A stretch of 64,000 nucleotides of DNA from Brevundimonas sp. (GTDB lineage Bacteria > Pseudomonadota > Alphaproteobacteria > Caulobacterales > Caulobacteraceae), in the NCBI RefSeq assembly GCF_027487935.1, contig NZ_JAIYCP010000003.1:1-64000 (forward strand). The letters are read 5' to 3'. A program made the translations under genes and the position numbers. Positions 52,142 to 60,683 of the stretch are shown here, piece after piece (the first letter of the stretch is position 1; every line of letters starts with the position of its first letter). Under the pieces are notes generated by a model that worked only from the letters and a program-made list of their open reading frames with translations, ran no database searches and was not told where the DNA came from.

Positions 52142-53119
52142 TCAGGCCTTCCGGCCCAGGCGGCGACGGCGCGGGGCCGGCGGCGGTGTCTGGGGCTCAG
52201 GTTCGGGTTTCGTCTGCTCGACCGGGTCCGGGCCCGGTGCAGGGGGGTCATAGGCTACGGCGACCTGATGCGGGAAGGGGATTTCCACCCCCGCAGCATC
52301 CAGCGCCTCCTTGCCCTGCTGGATCAGGTCGGCCCTGACCTGCCACCAGTCGTCCACCTCGACCCAGGCCTGCAGGGTCACCTCGACGGCGCTGTCGCGC
52401 AGGTCAGTGACCCCGACCCAGGGCTCCGGGTCCGTCAGCACCCTTTCGTGGGCCCGGGCCACGCCCGAGAGGACGGCACAGGCCTGTTTGAGATTGGCGG
52501 TGTAGCCGACCGCGAACAGAACCTCGATTCTCCGGGTCTTCTGGCCGGTCAGATTGATGATCACATCGCCCAGAACCCTGGAGTTCGGGACCACGATCTT
52601 GTGATTGTTGGCGTTCGACATCTGGGTCACGAACAGATCGAGACGCTGGACCGTCCCCGTCGCCCCGCCCACCTCGATCACATCGCCCACCCTGTAGGGG
52701 CGCAGGACCAGCAACAGGACGCCTGCAGCGACGTTGGACAGCGTGCCCTGAAGGGCGAGGCCGACCGCCAGCGAGGCGGCTCCAAGAACCGCGATGATCG
52801 ACGTGGTCTGGACACCCAGCCGTTGCAGAACGGCGATGAAGCCGACGACATAGACGACGACCCTCACCACCTGGACGACGAAGCTGATCACCGTCCGGTC
52901 GTTGCGGAAGCCGGCGACCCTCGACAGCATCCGTCGCGTGATCCCGGAGATCCATCGGGCCGCCAGAACGGTGGCGATCAGAATGATCAGGGCGACCGAC
53001 AGATTGACGGCCAGATCGCCGGCCAGATCCGTCATCCGCGCGATCATGGGCGCGTCGATGGTCATGGCCCCTTCACCGGCCGGGATGACCTCGCTCAGGA
53101 TCGGAATGCGTGTCGCCAT
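52142..53119 (-). CDS. MscS-family mechanosensitive ion channel
   Basis: This is a 325-residue small-conductance-type channel with three membrane segments (about 34-55, 75-97 and 102-126). The pore-lining TM3 pattern is GAASLAVGLALQGTLSNVAAGV, followed by the beta domain RPYRVGDVIEVGG and NSRVLGDVIINLT. It protects against hypo-osmotic shock. The last 50 residues are Pro-rich. The start is uncertain: 53119 is the longest, while an in-frame ATG at 53065 has a close AAGGGG. The C-terminus lies three bases from the threonine aldolase start. Confidence 0.92.
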   Translation of the reverse strand: MATRIPILSEVIPAGEGAMTIDAPMIARMTDLAGDLAVNLSVALIILIATVLAARWISGITRRMLSRVAGFRNDRTVISFVVQVVRVVVYVVGFIAVLQRLGVQTTSIIAVLGAASLAVGLALQGTLSNVAAGVLLLVLRPYRVGDVIEVGGATGTVQRLDLFVTQMSNANNHKIVVPNSRVLGDVIINLTGQKTRRIEVLFAVGYTANLKQACAVLSGVARAHERVLTDPEPWVGVTDLRDSAVEVTLQAWVEVDDWWQVRADLIQQGKEALDAAGVEIPFPHQVAVAYDPPAPGPDPVEQTKPEPEPQTPPPAPRRRRLGRKA

Positions 53120-53223
53120 ATGCGCGGTCTAGCGCCTCCGGTTCGATTTGGAAGCCCATGACGGTTGCAATCGCCGTTCGGGGGGAGCGAGGTGGCCGGG
53201 TACCATCGCCCCGGGGAGGGTCC

Positions 53224-53829
53224 GTGAATCTGTCATCACTGAAGGTCGGGGTCGATGTGCCCTGGGTGACCAGCTGGACGGGTGAACCCTCGCTCGGGGC
53301 CGGTCCCTGCCCTTCCGTCGGCAGGGCTCTGGCTATCCGGCAGGTCGAGAACCCCGGTCTGGGCAAGCCCCTCTATTCGCAGAACCATGCCGTGCGGCAG
53401 CGGCTGTCGGTGCGCGACATGCGGTGCCCGATGTGCGGGCAGCCGACCCCGGCGACCGACCGCTGGACCCAGGTGGCGCATCCGGTGCCGGCGGGCCGGC
53501 TGCGGGCGGACGGGCGGGGTGGCGGTTTGCCCGGGGATATTGCGGACGACCGGATCCTGGTCGACGCGGGCGCGATCGCGCCGCTGCACAGGGCCTGTGT
53601 CGACCGCTCGTTGCGATATTGTCCGCACCTCAAGGCTGACCCGCACATCGACGTGCGGCGATTTCCAGACCGGTGGGTTGTCCTGCCGCTGATGGCCCGC
53701 GCCGAGGCCGCGCCACAGCTGTTCCTGGCGCGTCCCGTGCCGGCCCGGACCGCGGCTGTGATCGGCTTCCTTCAGCTGTGTGGACTGACCGGAGAGCACG
53801 ACCCGGCCTGGCGGGACAGACGGCGCTGA
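53224..53829 (+). CDS. Cysteine-containing hypothetical protein
   Basis: This is a 201-residue protein with a CPMCG pair (near residue 69) in a region preceded by QNHAVRQRLSVRDM. Two further cysteines lie at residues about 120-130 (LHRACVDRSLRYCPHL), possibly a zinc site. N-terminus DVPWVTSWTGEP is distinctive. I do not recognise a function. The start is GTG at 53224, chosen because GGAGG lies four bases upstream; an open frame extends 38 codons further. Confidence 0.7.
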   Translation: MNLSSLKVGVDVPWVTSWTGEPSLGAGPCPSVGRALAIRQVENPGLGKPLYSQNHAVRQRLSVRDMRCPMCGQPTPATDRWTQVAHPVPAGRLRADGRGGGLPGDIADDRILVDAGAIAPLHRACVDRSLRYCPHLKADPHIDVRRFPDRWVVLPLMARAEAAPQLFLARPVPARTAAVIGFLQLCGLTGEHDPAWRDRRR

Positions 53830-53915
53830 GGCAGGAACCCTCGCGGGTTTTGCTTCACGGGCCTGCTGAGGCAATCCAACCGGCCCGGGTCTGAAGAGAT
53901 CCCGCAGGCCGTGGG

Positions 53916-55748
53916 TCAGGCGGCAGCGGCGGTTTCGCCGGCGTCGACCAGTGCCCGGACCCCGGCTCGGCCCCCGCTGACGCGGTTGATGACCTTGGCG
54001 AGGGCACTGAAATCAATGGGCTTGTTGAGATAGGCGTCAGCCCCGGCGTCCAGTCCCGCCACATGGTCCTCGCGGCGGGCCGAAGCCGACAGGACGACAA
54101 TGGGCGTATCCTGGTTCGGACCCTGCCCGTCGCGGATCGCCCGCGTCGCGGTCAAGCCGTCCATCACGGGCATGTTCACATCCATGATGATCAGGTCAAA
54201 GCGTTGCTCGCCCGCGGCTTCAACGCCGGTCTGACCGTTCTCTGCCGTCGCCGGGATATGGCCGGCAGAGTCCAGCCAGGCCTGCAGGATCATGCGGTTG
54301 ACGGGGTGATCCTCGACCAGAAGCACGCTGAGCGGCCGGCCGTCCTTGATGTCGGCGTGTATGGGTTCGGCCGCAGTCTGACGGGTCCATTCGACCACAT
54401 CGGCCTCGACCGAGAAGGTGAAGGTCGAGCCCTCGCCGAGGGTCGACTCAACACTGATCTCACCCCCCATGATATTGGCCATGCGACGGGCAATGGTCAG
54501 GCCGAGACCGGTGCCGCCAAAGCGGCGCGTCGAGGAGACGTCGACCTGGGTGAAGGGCTGGAACATCCGCGCCAGATCGTCCGCGGCGATACCGGCACCG
54601 GAATCGGTCACGGCGAAGTCCAGCCGCGCCCGGCCGTCCTCCAGCCGCTCGCCCCGCGCCAGCAGGGACACCTCGCCCTTGTCGGTGAATTTCACCGCAT
54701 TGGAGAGCAGATTGTGGATCACCTGGCAGATGCGCAGCGGGTCGCCGCGCACGACAGCGGGGATCTCGCCCTCGAACCGCGCGTTGAAGTCCAGCCCCTT
54801 GGCCTCGGCCTGGGCCTGGAACGGGCCTGTCACCCGTTTGTGCAGGTCCTCGGTCGAGACGTCGACGATCTCGAAGGTCATCTTGCCGGCCTCGATCTTG
54901 GTCATGTCGAGGATGTCGTTGAGCAGGCTCAGCAGATTGTCGCCCGAGTTGCGGATGATCGACAGATATTCCCTCTGGGTCGGCTCCAGCCGGGTAGAGC
55001 CGAGCAGCTGGGCGGCACCGAGGACGCCGTTCATCGGTGTGCGCAGCTCGTGGGAGACGACCCCGAGGAAGTTGGTCTTGGCGTCGCTGGCGGCATTGGC
55101 CTTGTCGCGCGCGGCCTCGAGTTCCTCGATCAGGTGGGCCTGATGCGCCTGAAAGGCCCGGATGCGCTCTTCCCGCAGCACGGTCATCAGGACCAGGACG
55201 ACGAGTCCGGAGGCCGTCAGGGGCAGGATCGACAGGAAGGGCCAGAACAGGGGGCCGCCCCACATGTTGATCAGGATGATCCCCGCGGCCACGCCATAGG
55301 GTGATGAGATGACAAGGGCCTGCCAGGGCGAGGCACGAAGCTGGGAGAAGACCAGCACATAGCCACAGACCAGAAGGGTCGCAGCGAGTGCGGGGCCGAA
55401 GGGATGGCCGGAATACCAGGCCAGCAGCGGCGCGGCGGCCCAGGCGGCGGTGGTCGCTGTGGCGACGGCCGGAAACACGAGACCCCAGCCGGCGCCGACC
55501 CGGTCACTGATGTGCCTTTCCACCGCCCCGCGGAGGGTACCGGCGGCGACGGTGCCGACAAACCACAGTGCCGCGATGGTGAAGCCGACCGAGGCCAGCA
55601 GGCCAAGGGCCCAGGTGAAGATGATCAGGTAGCGAAGGTGCTGGGTCTGAAGAATGGCACGGAGGGCCTGCGCGGCTTCGCCACCACCGACCTCGCCGGC
55701 ACCGGTCTCGCGGGTCGACGATTTGCCGAAGCCGTCAGATTCAACCAT
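53916..55748 (-). CDS. Hybrid sensor histidine kinase
   Basis: This is a 610-residue protein with about six membrane segments (40-190), a coiled region, a HisKA domain with His233 in SHELRTPMNG, a HATPase_c domain (N-box HNLLSNAVKFTDKG, G-boxes DSGAGIA and GGTGLGL) and a C-terminal receiver (MDVNMPVMDG aspartate, NKPID lysine). No periplasmic sensor domain is visible, so it may sense through its membrane region. No partner regulator is adjacent. Confidence 0.95.
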   Translation of the reverse strand: MVESDGFGKSSTRETGAGEVGGGEAAQALRAILQTQHLRYLIIFTWALGLLASVGFTIAALWFVGTVAAGTLRGAVERHISDRVGAGWGLVFPAVATATTAAWAAAPLLAWYSGHPFGPALAATLLVCGYVLVFSQLRASPWQALVISSPYGVAAGIILINMWGGPLFWPFLSILPLTASGLVVLVLMTVLREERIRAFQAHQAHLIEELEAARDKANAASDAKTNFLGVVSHELRTPMNGVLGAAQLLGSTRLEPTQREYLSIIRNSGDNLLSLLNDILDMTKIEAGKMTFEIVDVSTEDLHKRVTGPFQAQAEAKGLDFNARFEGEIPAVVRGDPLRICQVIHNLLSNAVKFTDKGEVSLLARGERLEDGRARLDFAVTDSGAGIAADDLARMFQPFTQVDVSSTRRFGGTGLGLTIARRMANIMGGEISVESTLGEGSTFTFSVEADVVEWTRQTAAEPIHADIKDGRPLSVLLVEDHPVNRMILQAWLDSAGHIPATAENGQTGVEAAGEQRFDLIIMDVNMPVMDGLTATRAIRDGQGPNQDTPIVVLSASARREDHVAGLDAGADAYLNKPIDFSALAKVINRVSGGRAGVRALVDAGETAAAA

Positions 55749-55846
55749 TGCGTTCAGCCACCGACAATCAAAGCCGAATCGATAAGCACAACCTCCTAAG
55801 GCGGGGTGAACGGGGCCACGTCGTCGATATCGTCGTTCGGCGAGCT

Positions 55847-56155
55847 TCAGCCGGACAAGGCCCCGGCCTCCGCCGGAGTCAGGGCCCGGATGGACAGGGC
55901 ATGGACCGGGCCCGCCAGTTCGTCGCGCAGCAGGGCGTTGATCGCGCGCTGACGCTGGACCCGGCCCTGACCCTCGAAGGCCGCGGCCACGACCGTGAGG
56001 TTGAAGTGGCTCTCGCCGCCGGGGCGCGCATCCATGCCGCCCTCGTGGTGGTGTCCGGCGTGCCGGGCGCTGTCGTCCTCGATCTCCAGCCGCTCGGGCG
56101 AGAGGCCCGCCGTCAGCTTTTCCCGGATAATCGTCGCAATCGGGCCTTCCGGCAT
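55847..56155 (-). CDS. BolA-family protein
   Basis: This is a 102-residue BolA-like protein. It has IREKLTAGLSPERLEIEDDS at the start, a His-rich loop (ARHAGHHHEGG), HFNLTVVAAAFEGQGRVQRQRAINALL and a C-terminal helix. BolA proteins pair with monothiol glutaredoxins and bind Fe-S clusters or DNA. The ATG at 56155 follows AAGGA. It is divergent from the J-domain gene. Confidence 0.92.
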   Translation of the reverse strand: MPEGPIATIIREKLTAGLSPERLEIEDDSARHAGHHHEGGMDARPGGESHFNLTVVAAAFEGQGRVQRQRAINALLRDELAGPVHALSIRALTPAEAGALSG

Positions 56156-56200
56156 GGGTGTGTCCTTGTTGGTGACCAATTCGACCCTACACTGGGTCCG

Positions 56201-56872
56201 ATGTCATCCGAATTTGAATACAAGCCGCGCTTCAAGGACATGCGCATCAAGCCACCGCGCCCCGAAGAGGTGGCGGCGGAGGCCGACGTCCTGCATCTGA
56301 AGCCCGGCGAGGTTTGCTGCCAGTGGCCCGACTGCCGCAAGCCGGCGACGGCCCGCGCGCCCAAGTCGCGTGAGCGGCTGAACGATTTCTACGACTTCTG
56401 TCAGGGCCATGCGGGCGAATACAACAAGGGCTGGAATTTCTACGCCGGCATGAGCGACGGCGAGGTCCGCGCGGCCAAGGAGAACGAGGCCATGACCGGT
56501 GGCCGCCCGACCTGGGAAATGAAGGCGGGCAAGTTCAGCCGCGAGGCCGCCGCCTTCGCGTCCAAGATGGGCACCGCCAACACCAAGGGGGCCGGCAGCT
56601 GGCAGGACAGTTTCGGCCTGTTCGGCCGTCGCACCCGGGAGCAGGCCGGCCCGGCCGGTGAGGACACCCTGCGCCTCGGCAAGCTGGAGCGCGCGGCCCT
56701 GGCGGTGCTCGACCTCGACACCCGTACCGACAAGGCCGGGGTCAAGGCGCGCTATCACGAGATGCTGAAGCGCTTTCACCCCGACCTGAACCAGGGCGAC
56801 CGGGGTGCCGAGGCCAAGCTGCAGAGCGTGATCAAGGCCTACAAGACCCTGAAGAAGGCCGGTCTGGCCTGA
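56201..56872 (+). CDS. J-domain (DnaJ-like) protein
   Basis: This is a 223-residue protein with a C-terminal J domain (about 162-223; AALAVLDLDTRTDKAGVKARY, HPD motif in KRFHPDLNQGD), i.e. an intact co-chaperone of DnaK. The N-terminal two thirds contain CCQWPDCRKPATARAP, a possible Cys cluster near residues 39-45. It is followed by cobS 74 bases on, an arrangement commonly seen in Alphaproteobacteria. The frame is open to the left, but ATG 56201 is the family start. Confidence 0.9.
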   Translation: MSSEFEYKPRFKDMRIKPPRPEEVAAEADVLHLKPGEVCCQWPDCRKPATARAPKSRERLNDFYDFCQGHAGEYNKGWNFYAGMSDGEVRAAKENEAMTGGRPTWEMKAGKFSREAAAFASKMGTANTKGAGSWQDSFGLFGRRTREQAGPAGEDTLRLGKLERAALAVLDLDTRTDKAGVKARYHEMLKRFHPDLNQGDRGAEAKLQSVIKAYKTLKKAGLA

Positions 56873-56946
56873 ACCACAGCGGCCTCGTCGCATCGGACCG
56901 GTCCGGCGGGGTTTAAGTGTGCGCGGGCCTGCGCTAATCGCACAGC

Positions 56947-57951
56947 ATGACCTCTTCTCCCGACTCGACGCCCGATCCGCTGCTGACGCTCGAACCGCAC
57001 CGCAAGGCGACCGTGCGCGAGATATTCGGGGTCGATTCCGACATGGTGGTGCCGGTCTTCACCGAGCGCGACGGCCATGTGCCCGAGATCGACGAGGCCT
57101 ATCGCTTCGATCCGCAGACGACCCTGGCCATCTGCGCCGGCTTCAGCTTCGACCGCCGCGTCATGGTCCAGGGTTATCACGGCACCGGCAAGTCGACCCA
57201 TATCGAACAGGTCGCCGCCCGGCTGAACTGGCCGATGGTGCGGGTGAACCTCGACAGCCACGTCAGCCGCATCGATCTGGTCGGCAAGGACGCCATCGTC
57301 CTCAAGGACGGCAAACAGATCACCGAATTCCGCGAGGGCATGCTGCCCTGGGCCATCCAGCGCCCGATCGCCCTGGTGTTCGACGAATATGACGCCGGCC
57401 GTCCCGATGTGATGTTCGTGATCCAGCGCGTGCTGGAGGCGCAAGGCCGCCTGACCCTGCTGGACCAGAACCGCGTCATCCGGCCGAACCCCTGGTTCCG
57501 CCTGTTCGCCACCACCAACACCATCGGCCTGGGCGACACCTCGGGCCTGTATCACGGCACCCAGCAGATCAATCAGGGCCAGATGGACCGCTGGAACATC
57601 GTCACCACGCTCAACTACCTCGACCACGACGTCGAGGCCGGGATCGTGGCCGCCAAGGTGCCCGAATGGCAGGACGCCGACGGCCGCCGCCGCATCGCCG
57701 CCATGGTCCGCGTCGCCGACATGACCCGCAACGCCTTCATGAACGGCGACATCTCCACGGTCATGAGCCCGCGCACGGTCATCACCTGGGCCCAGAACGC
57801 CATCATCTTTGCGGGTGATGTGGGGCTGAGCTTCCGCCTGACCTTTCTGAACAAATGCGACGAGCTGGAGCGGCCGACGATTGCGGAGTTCTACCAGCGG
57901 GCGTTCGGGGAGGATCTGCCGGAGGCGGCGGTGAGGGTGAAGGTGGGTTAG
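56947..57951 (+). CDS. cobS: CobS, cobaltochelatase AAA+ subunit
   Basis: This is a 334-residue AAA+ protein with the CobS N-terminus ([22 protein letters not shown]), Walker [10 protein letters not shown] near residue 77, [19 protein letters not shown] and the [14 protein letters not shown] end. CobS works with CobN and CobT to insert cobalt into hydrogenobyrinate a,c-diamide. CobT usually follows but is absent downstream. The cobS stop overlaps by 3 bases the stop of a convergent small gene of the toxin-antitoxin operon. Confidence 0.95.
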   Translation: MTSSPDSTPDPLLTLEPHRKATVREIFGVDSDMVVPVFTERDGHVPEIDEAYRFDPQTTLAICAGFSFDRRVMVQGYHGTGKSTHIEQVAARLNWPMVRVNLDSHVSRIDLVGKDAIVLKDGKQITEFREGMLPWAIQRPIALVFDEYDAGRPDVMFVIQRVLEAQGRLTLLDQNRVIRPNPWFRLFATTNTIGLGDTSGLYHGTQQINQGQMDRWNIVTTLNYLDHDVEAGIVAAKVPEWQDADGRRRIAAMVRVADMTRNAFMNGDISTVMSPRTVITWAQNAIIFAGDVGLSFRLTFLNKCDELERPTIAEFYQRAFGEDLPEAAVRVKVG

Positions 57952-58178
57952 GCTCCCGCCCGGAGCACCCTCAACTCCCGCCAGGCCGGTTCGTGAAGGT
58001 CCGCGTCGACGAGTACGTCCTGCAGGTCCTGGGTCTTGAACAGGGTCGCAACGCCGCCAGCCTTCCAGATCGCTTCGATTTGGGTTCTGTTCGCGCTCAG
58101 GTCTTCTGCCCAAAGCGCTCCATTGTTCGCCAAGTCTGTCAGATCGGAACGCTCACCAAACACGACGGTCAGGAGCAT
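57948..58178 (-). CDS. Third gene of the HigBA operon, unknown function
   Basis: This is a 76-residue protein whose ATG overlaps the higA stop (TGATG); a GTG three bases before is an alternative start. Sequence [20 protein letters not shown]... and [20 protein letters not shown] shows no membrane segment or known motif. It could be a third toxin-antitoxin component, as some HigBA operons have a downstream chaperone, but its sequence is not SecB-like. Its stop codon overlaps the cobS stop on the other strand. Confidence 0.7.
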   Translation of the reverse strand: MLLTVVFGERSDLTDLANNGALWAEDLSANRTQIEAIWKAGGVATLFKTQDLQDVLVDADLHEPAWRELRVLRAGA

Positions 58179-58519
58179 CACGCCGCCCTCGGCGTGATCA
58201 TCTCCAGCGCCGCACCCATCTTCCGCCGCTGCTCCAGCAGGTCGTGGTCGATCTGCAGTCCGAGAAAAAAGCCCGCGCTGAGCCCCCAGTAGCGCGTGAG
58301 GCGCAGGTCCGTGTCGGCGGTCACCGCCCGCTTGCCCAGCACGATCTCATTGATCCGGCGCGGCGGCACGCCGATGGCATTGGCGAGGGCCGTCTGGCTC
58401 ATGCCCAGGGGCTTGAGAAAATCCTCCAACAGGACATCGCCCGGCGTCGGGTTCTTCAGCCAGTCTTCAGGACGGCCGATGCCGGCGAAACGATCAGTGA
58501 TAGTCGCAGATTTCGACAT
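58178..58519 (-). CDS. higA: HigA-type antitoxin (XRE HTH)
   Basis: This is a 113-residue antitoxin with an XRE helix-turn-helix (MSQTALANAIGVPPRRINEIVLGKR, about residues 40-64). The LLEDFLKPLGMSQ start and C-terminal tail with HDLLEQRRKMGAALEMI match HigA. It neutralises HigB and represses the operon. The ATG at 58519 follows AGGAGG and overlaps the toxin gene's end by 26 bases. Confidence 0.93.
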   Translation of the reverse strand: MSKSATITDRFAGIGRPEDWLKNPTPGDVLLEDFLKPLGMSQTALANAIGVPPRRINEIVLGKRAVTADTDLRLTRYWGLSAGFFLGLQIDHDLLEQRRKMGAALEMITPRAA

Positions 58520-58775
58520 CCTCGCACCCTCCTTCACTCCAGCGGAAGCAGATCCGCCACTGCTGATTGATCCGGATCGCGTGCTGGCCCTTGCGGTCCT
58601 TCGTCAGGGCCTCGAGCCCGTTGCCGGGCGGAATACGCAAGTCCTCGAGCCTCAAACTCCGGTTCAGTTGGCGCAGCTTGCGCAACGCCACGTCCTGAAT
58701 CTCAACGGGCAGGCGGCGCGAACGTTCGCCGTTCCAGATCTTCCTCGTCTCCCGATCCCGAAAGCTGCGGATCAT
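58494..58775 (-). CDS. higB: HigB-type toxin (RelE superfamily RNase)
   Basis: This is a 93-residue RelE-fold toxin. It has IRSFRDRETRKIWNGERSRRLP at the start, RLEDLRIPPGNGLEAL in the middle and HAIRINQQWRICFRWSEGGCEDVEI, the HigB pattern, at the end. HigB cleaves mRNA on the ribosome. The ATG at 58775 was chosen over a GTG nine bases upstream. The toxin gene precedes the antitoxin gene, the usual HigBA order. Confidence 0.94.
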   Translation of the reverse strand: MIRSFRDRETRKIWNGERSRRLPVEIQDVALRKLRQLNRSLRLEDLRIPPGNGLEALTKDRKGQHAIRINQQWRICFRWSEGGCEDVEICDYH

Positions 58776-58785
58776 CACCGGCACC

Positions 58786-58804
58786 TATAACGCATAACGT
58801 TATA
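58786..58804. promoter_or_regulatory. HigA operator candidate
   Basis: A perfect inverted repeat, TATAACG-N5-CGTTATA, lies 11 bases upstream of the higB ATG. Its spacing and symmetry fit binding of a dimeric XRE antitoxin, and it probably overlaps the higBA promoter. Confidence 0.8.
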
Positions 58805-59009
58805 CGGGGCAATCGTGCCTGTATTCCAGAGAGAGCTCCTGGTCCGGCTCACGCGACGACACCCTCCTTGGTTGCCTCTTATGCGCCCTTATTGCTTGTA
58901 TCTTTGCCAATCTGACGCTGTCTGTCGAGAGGCCGCGCTTTCAGTGAGGACTTGCCGACGGCGACAGCGCGGGTGAAGGTCGGTCAACGATTCTTCCCGA
59001 GGTTGAGCG

Positions 59010-59459
59010 ATGCTGATTGTCGGACTTTCGGTTTTGGCGATGGTCTCCGACCCGCAGTCGGCCCGGCCCTCTGATGAAGCGATGCTGGCCCTCATCGCAG
59101 AACGCATTCCGGGGGCGGTCGTGCTTCAGAGCCAGGACTGGATGATGCCTGCGGGACTGGATGGCGCGCGCGGGCTTTGCGGCGTCGCACGGATCGACGG
59201 CAAGCCCCAACCCTTCCTCGTCTACACGCTCTGGCGACCGGCCGGTAACGAGGACGGAAATCGTTGGTCAACCGCACTGCGGGCACCACTTTCCTCGGAA
59301 GCGACAGTTCACAACAATTTCGAGCGCCGCGGCGTCCTCAACGCCTGCCCTGAGCTCGCCCCGCCGGCCGGCGTAGACTGGCCAATGGCTCTTCCCCGAA
59401 GCGCCGGGGTGGTCCGTTCCACCGATCGGCTGGACGCTGAGGGTCAGGTCATCCCGTGA
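59010..59459 (+). CDS. Secreted hypothetical protein
   Basis: This is a 149-residue protein with a short hydrophobic start (MLIVGLSVLAMVS), probably a signal peptide, and two cysteines (in ARGLCGVARID and VLNACPELAPP) that could pair. The preceding GAGG is at about seven bases. No family recognised. Its end overlaps the convergent DUF2239 gene by 11 bases. Confidence 0.7.
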   Translation: MLIVGLSVLAMVSDPQSARPSDEAMLALIAERIPGAVVLQSQDWMMPAGLDGARGLCGVARIDGKPQPFLVYTLWRPAGNEDGNRWSTALRAPLSSEATVHNNFERRGVLNACPELAPPAGVDWPMALPRSAGVVRSTDRLDAEGQVIP

Positions 59460-60063
59460 CAGGCTGATCGCAGCTGAAGGCCCCGCTTACCCGTTCCCCC
59501 TCCCCCCAAGCCCCCGCCGCCATCTCCCGCGCCGTCTCCCGAACCCCCTCCGGCCACCCCTCCACCGCCGCTGCAAACCCCGCCCCGTCACCCGCGAACA
59601 GCATACGCGTCGCCGCCTCATAGCCGGGCAGGTCGCCCGCGATCGCGGTCATGAAGCGATAGGTCGCCTCCTTTGCCTGGCGCGCCCGGTCCGGCCGCTC
59701 CGCCTCGCGCAGTGCGCCCTCGACCAGTTTGCGCAAGGCCACCGATGCCCCGCCCGGCTGGCCCGCCAGCCAGTCCCAGTGGCGCGGCAGCAGGGTGACC
59801 TCGCGCGCGGTGACGCCCAGTTTCGGACGGCCTGGGCCGCGCTTCTCCGGTCCGGACGCCGGGGTCAGCCGGGCCAGGACGGCGGCCAGATCGCCGCGCA
59901 GGTCGAGGTCGACGACCCGGCCGTCCGCCGCGTCGAAAGCCAGGACGGTCTCGCCCCCATCGGTCGCCGCCTTGACCGCCGCCACGACCTCGGCGGCTTT
60001 CCCGCGCGCCAGCAGACGGTGGCCGGCGAAGGCGAACAGGGGTTGGTGGGCGGGCACGGTCAT
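59449..60063 (-). CDS. DUF2239 protein
   Basis: This is a 204-residue soluble protein matching DUF2239: AFAGHRLLARGKAAEVVAAVK at the start, then PGRPKLGVTAREVTLLPRHWDWLAGQPGGAS and a helical second half (KEATYRFMTAIAGDLPGYEAATRMLFAGD). The middle motif resembles a small RHH-like DNA-binding segment, but this is inference. Function unknown. Confidence 0.85.
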   Translation of the reverse strand: MTVPAHQPLFAFAGHRLLARGKAAEVVAAVKAATDGGETVLAFDAADGRVVDLDLRGDLAAVLARLTPASGPEKRGPGRPKLGVTAREVTLLPRHWDWLAGQPGGASVALRKLVEGALREAERPDRARQAKEATYRFMTAIAGDLPGYEAATRMLFAGDGAGFAAAVEGWPEGVRETAREMAAGAWGEGERVSGAFSCDQPVTG

Positions 60064-60248
60064 GGGGTGGATCCTCGGTTCAGGCGATGGGATTTACCCG
60101 GGTATAACAAGCCGGTCAATATGATCCGGGTAATATCTGAGCGCACCGGGTTGCGACACGGTGCCCGCCGGCTCTTTTCGCGGGAACCGGGCGTCCCCAG
60201 ATGCGCTCCATCGGCACCCTCCCCTCCCCGATCCCAAGGATTCCTCCC

Positions 60249-60554
60249 ATGACCAACCACCGTATCGACGCCGCCGCAGAGACCCTGACCGGCAAGGCCC
60301 AGTCCGCCCTCGGCCGCCTGACCGGCGACAGCCGGCTGCAGCTGGATGGCCGTCTCAACGAAGTGAAGGGCAAGGCGCGCGACGCCTATGGCCGGGTCAT
60401 CGACGGGCTGGACGGCCTTGTCGAAAAGGCTCCGTCGGATCTGCGGGAACCCGCCCGCACGGGTCTGGATTTTGCCCGCCGCAAGCCGCTGCTGACCACC
60501 GGCATCGTCGCCGGCCTGGCCTTGCTGCTCAGCAGCATGGGTCGCCGCCGCTAG
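60249..60554 (+). CDS. CsbD-family stress protein with membrane tail
   Basis: This is a 101-residue protein. The first half (ETLTGKAQSALGRLTGDSRLQLDGRLNEVKGKA) is the CsbD domain, a general-stress family, and the C-terminal KPLLTTGIVAGLALLLSS is one membrane segment, as in DUF883/ElaB-like proteins. AAGGA lies eight bases before the ATG. A strong terminator follows. Confidence 0.9.
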   Translation: MTNHRIDAAAETLTGKAQSALGRLTGDSRLQLDGRLNEVKGKARDAYGRVIDGLDGLVEKAPSDLREPARTGLDFARRKPLLTTGIVAGLALLLSSMGRRR

Positions 60555-60575
60555 AGCCCAACGGACCCGATCGTC

Positions 60576-60608
60576 AAAAGGCCCGGGCATCGCTGCCCGG
60601 GCCTTTTT
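60576..60608 (+). terminator. Terminator of the CsbD gene
   Basis: A perfect 10-bp stem GGCCCGGGCA / TGCCCGGGCC with TCGC loop is preceded by AAAA and followed by TTTTT. Confidence 0.95.
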
Positions 60609-60629
60609 CGTTTCGACGTTCGGGATGAG

Positions 60630-60677
60630 ACCCCTCCACCACCCTTCGGGCGGTCCCCCTCCCCCGGAGGGGGAGGA
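60630..60677. repeat. Single GC-rich repeat unit
   Basis: CCCCTCCACCACCCTTCGGG followed by a GGTCCCCCTCCCCC / GGGGGAGG hairpin, the same family as 280-558 and 18501-18600, lies between the CsbD terminator and the clpA stop. Confidence 0.85.
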
Positions 60678-60683
60678 ATTCGG

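Noticed and set aside
58805..59009. Small genes in the gap between the HigBA operator and the next gene
   Set aside because: Short minus-strand frames exist but lack ribosome binding sites and coding character.
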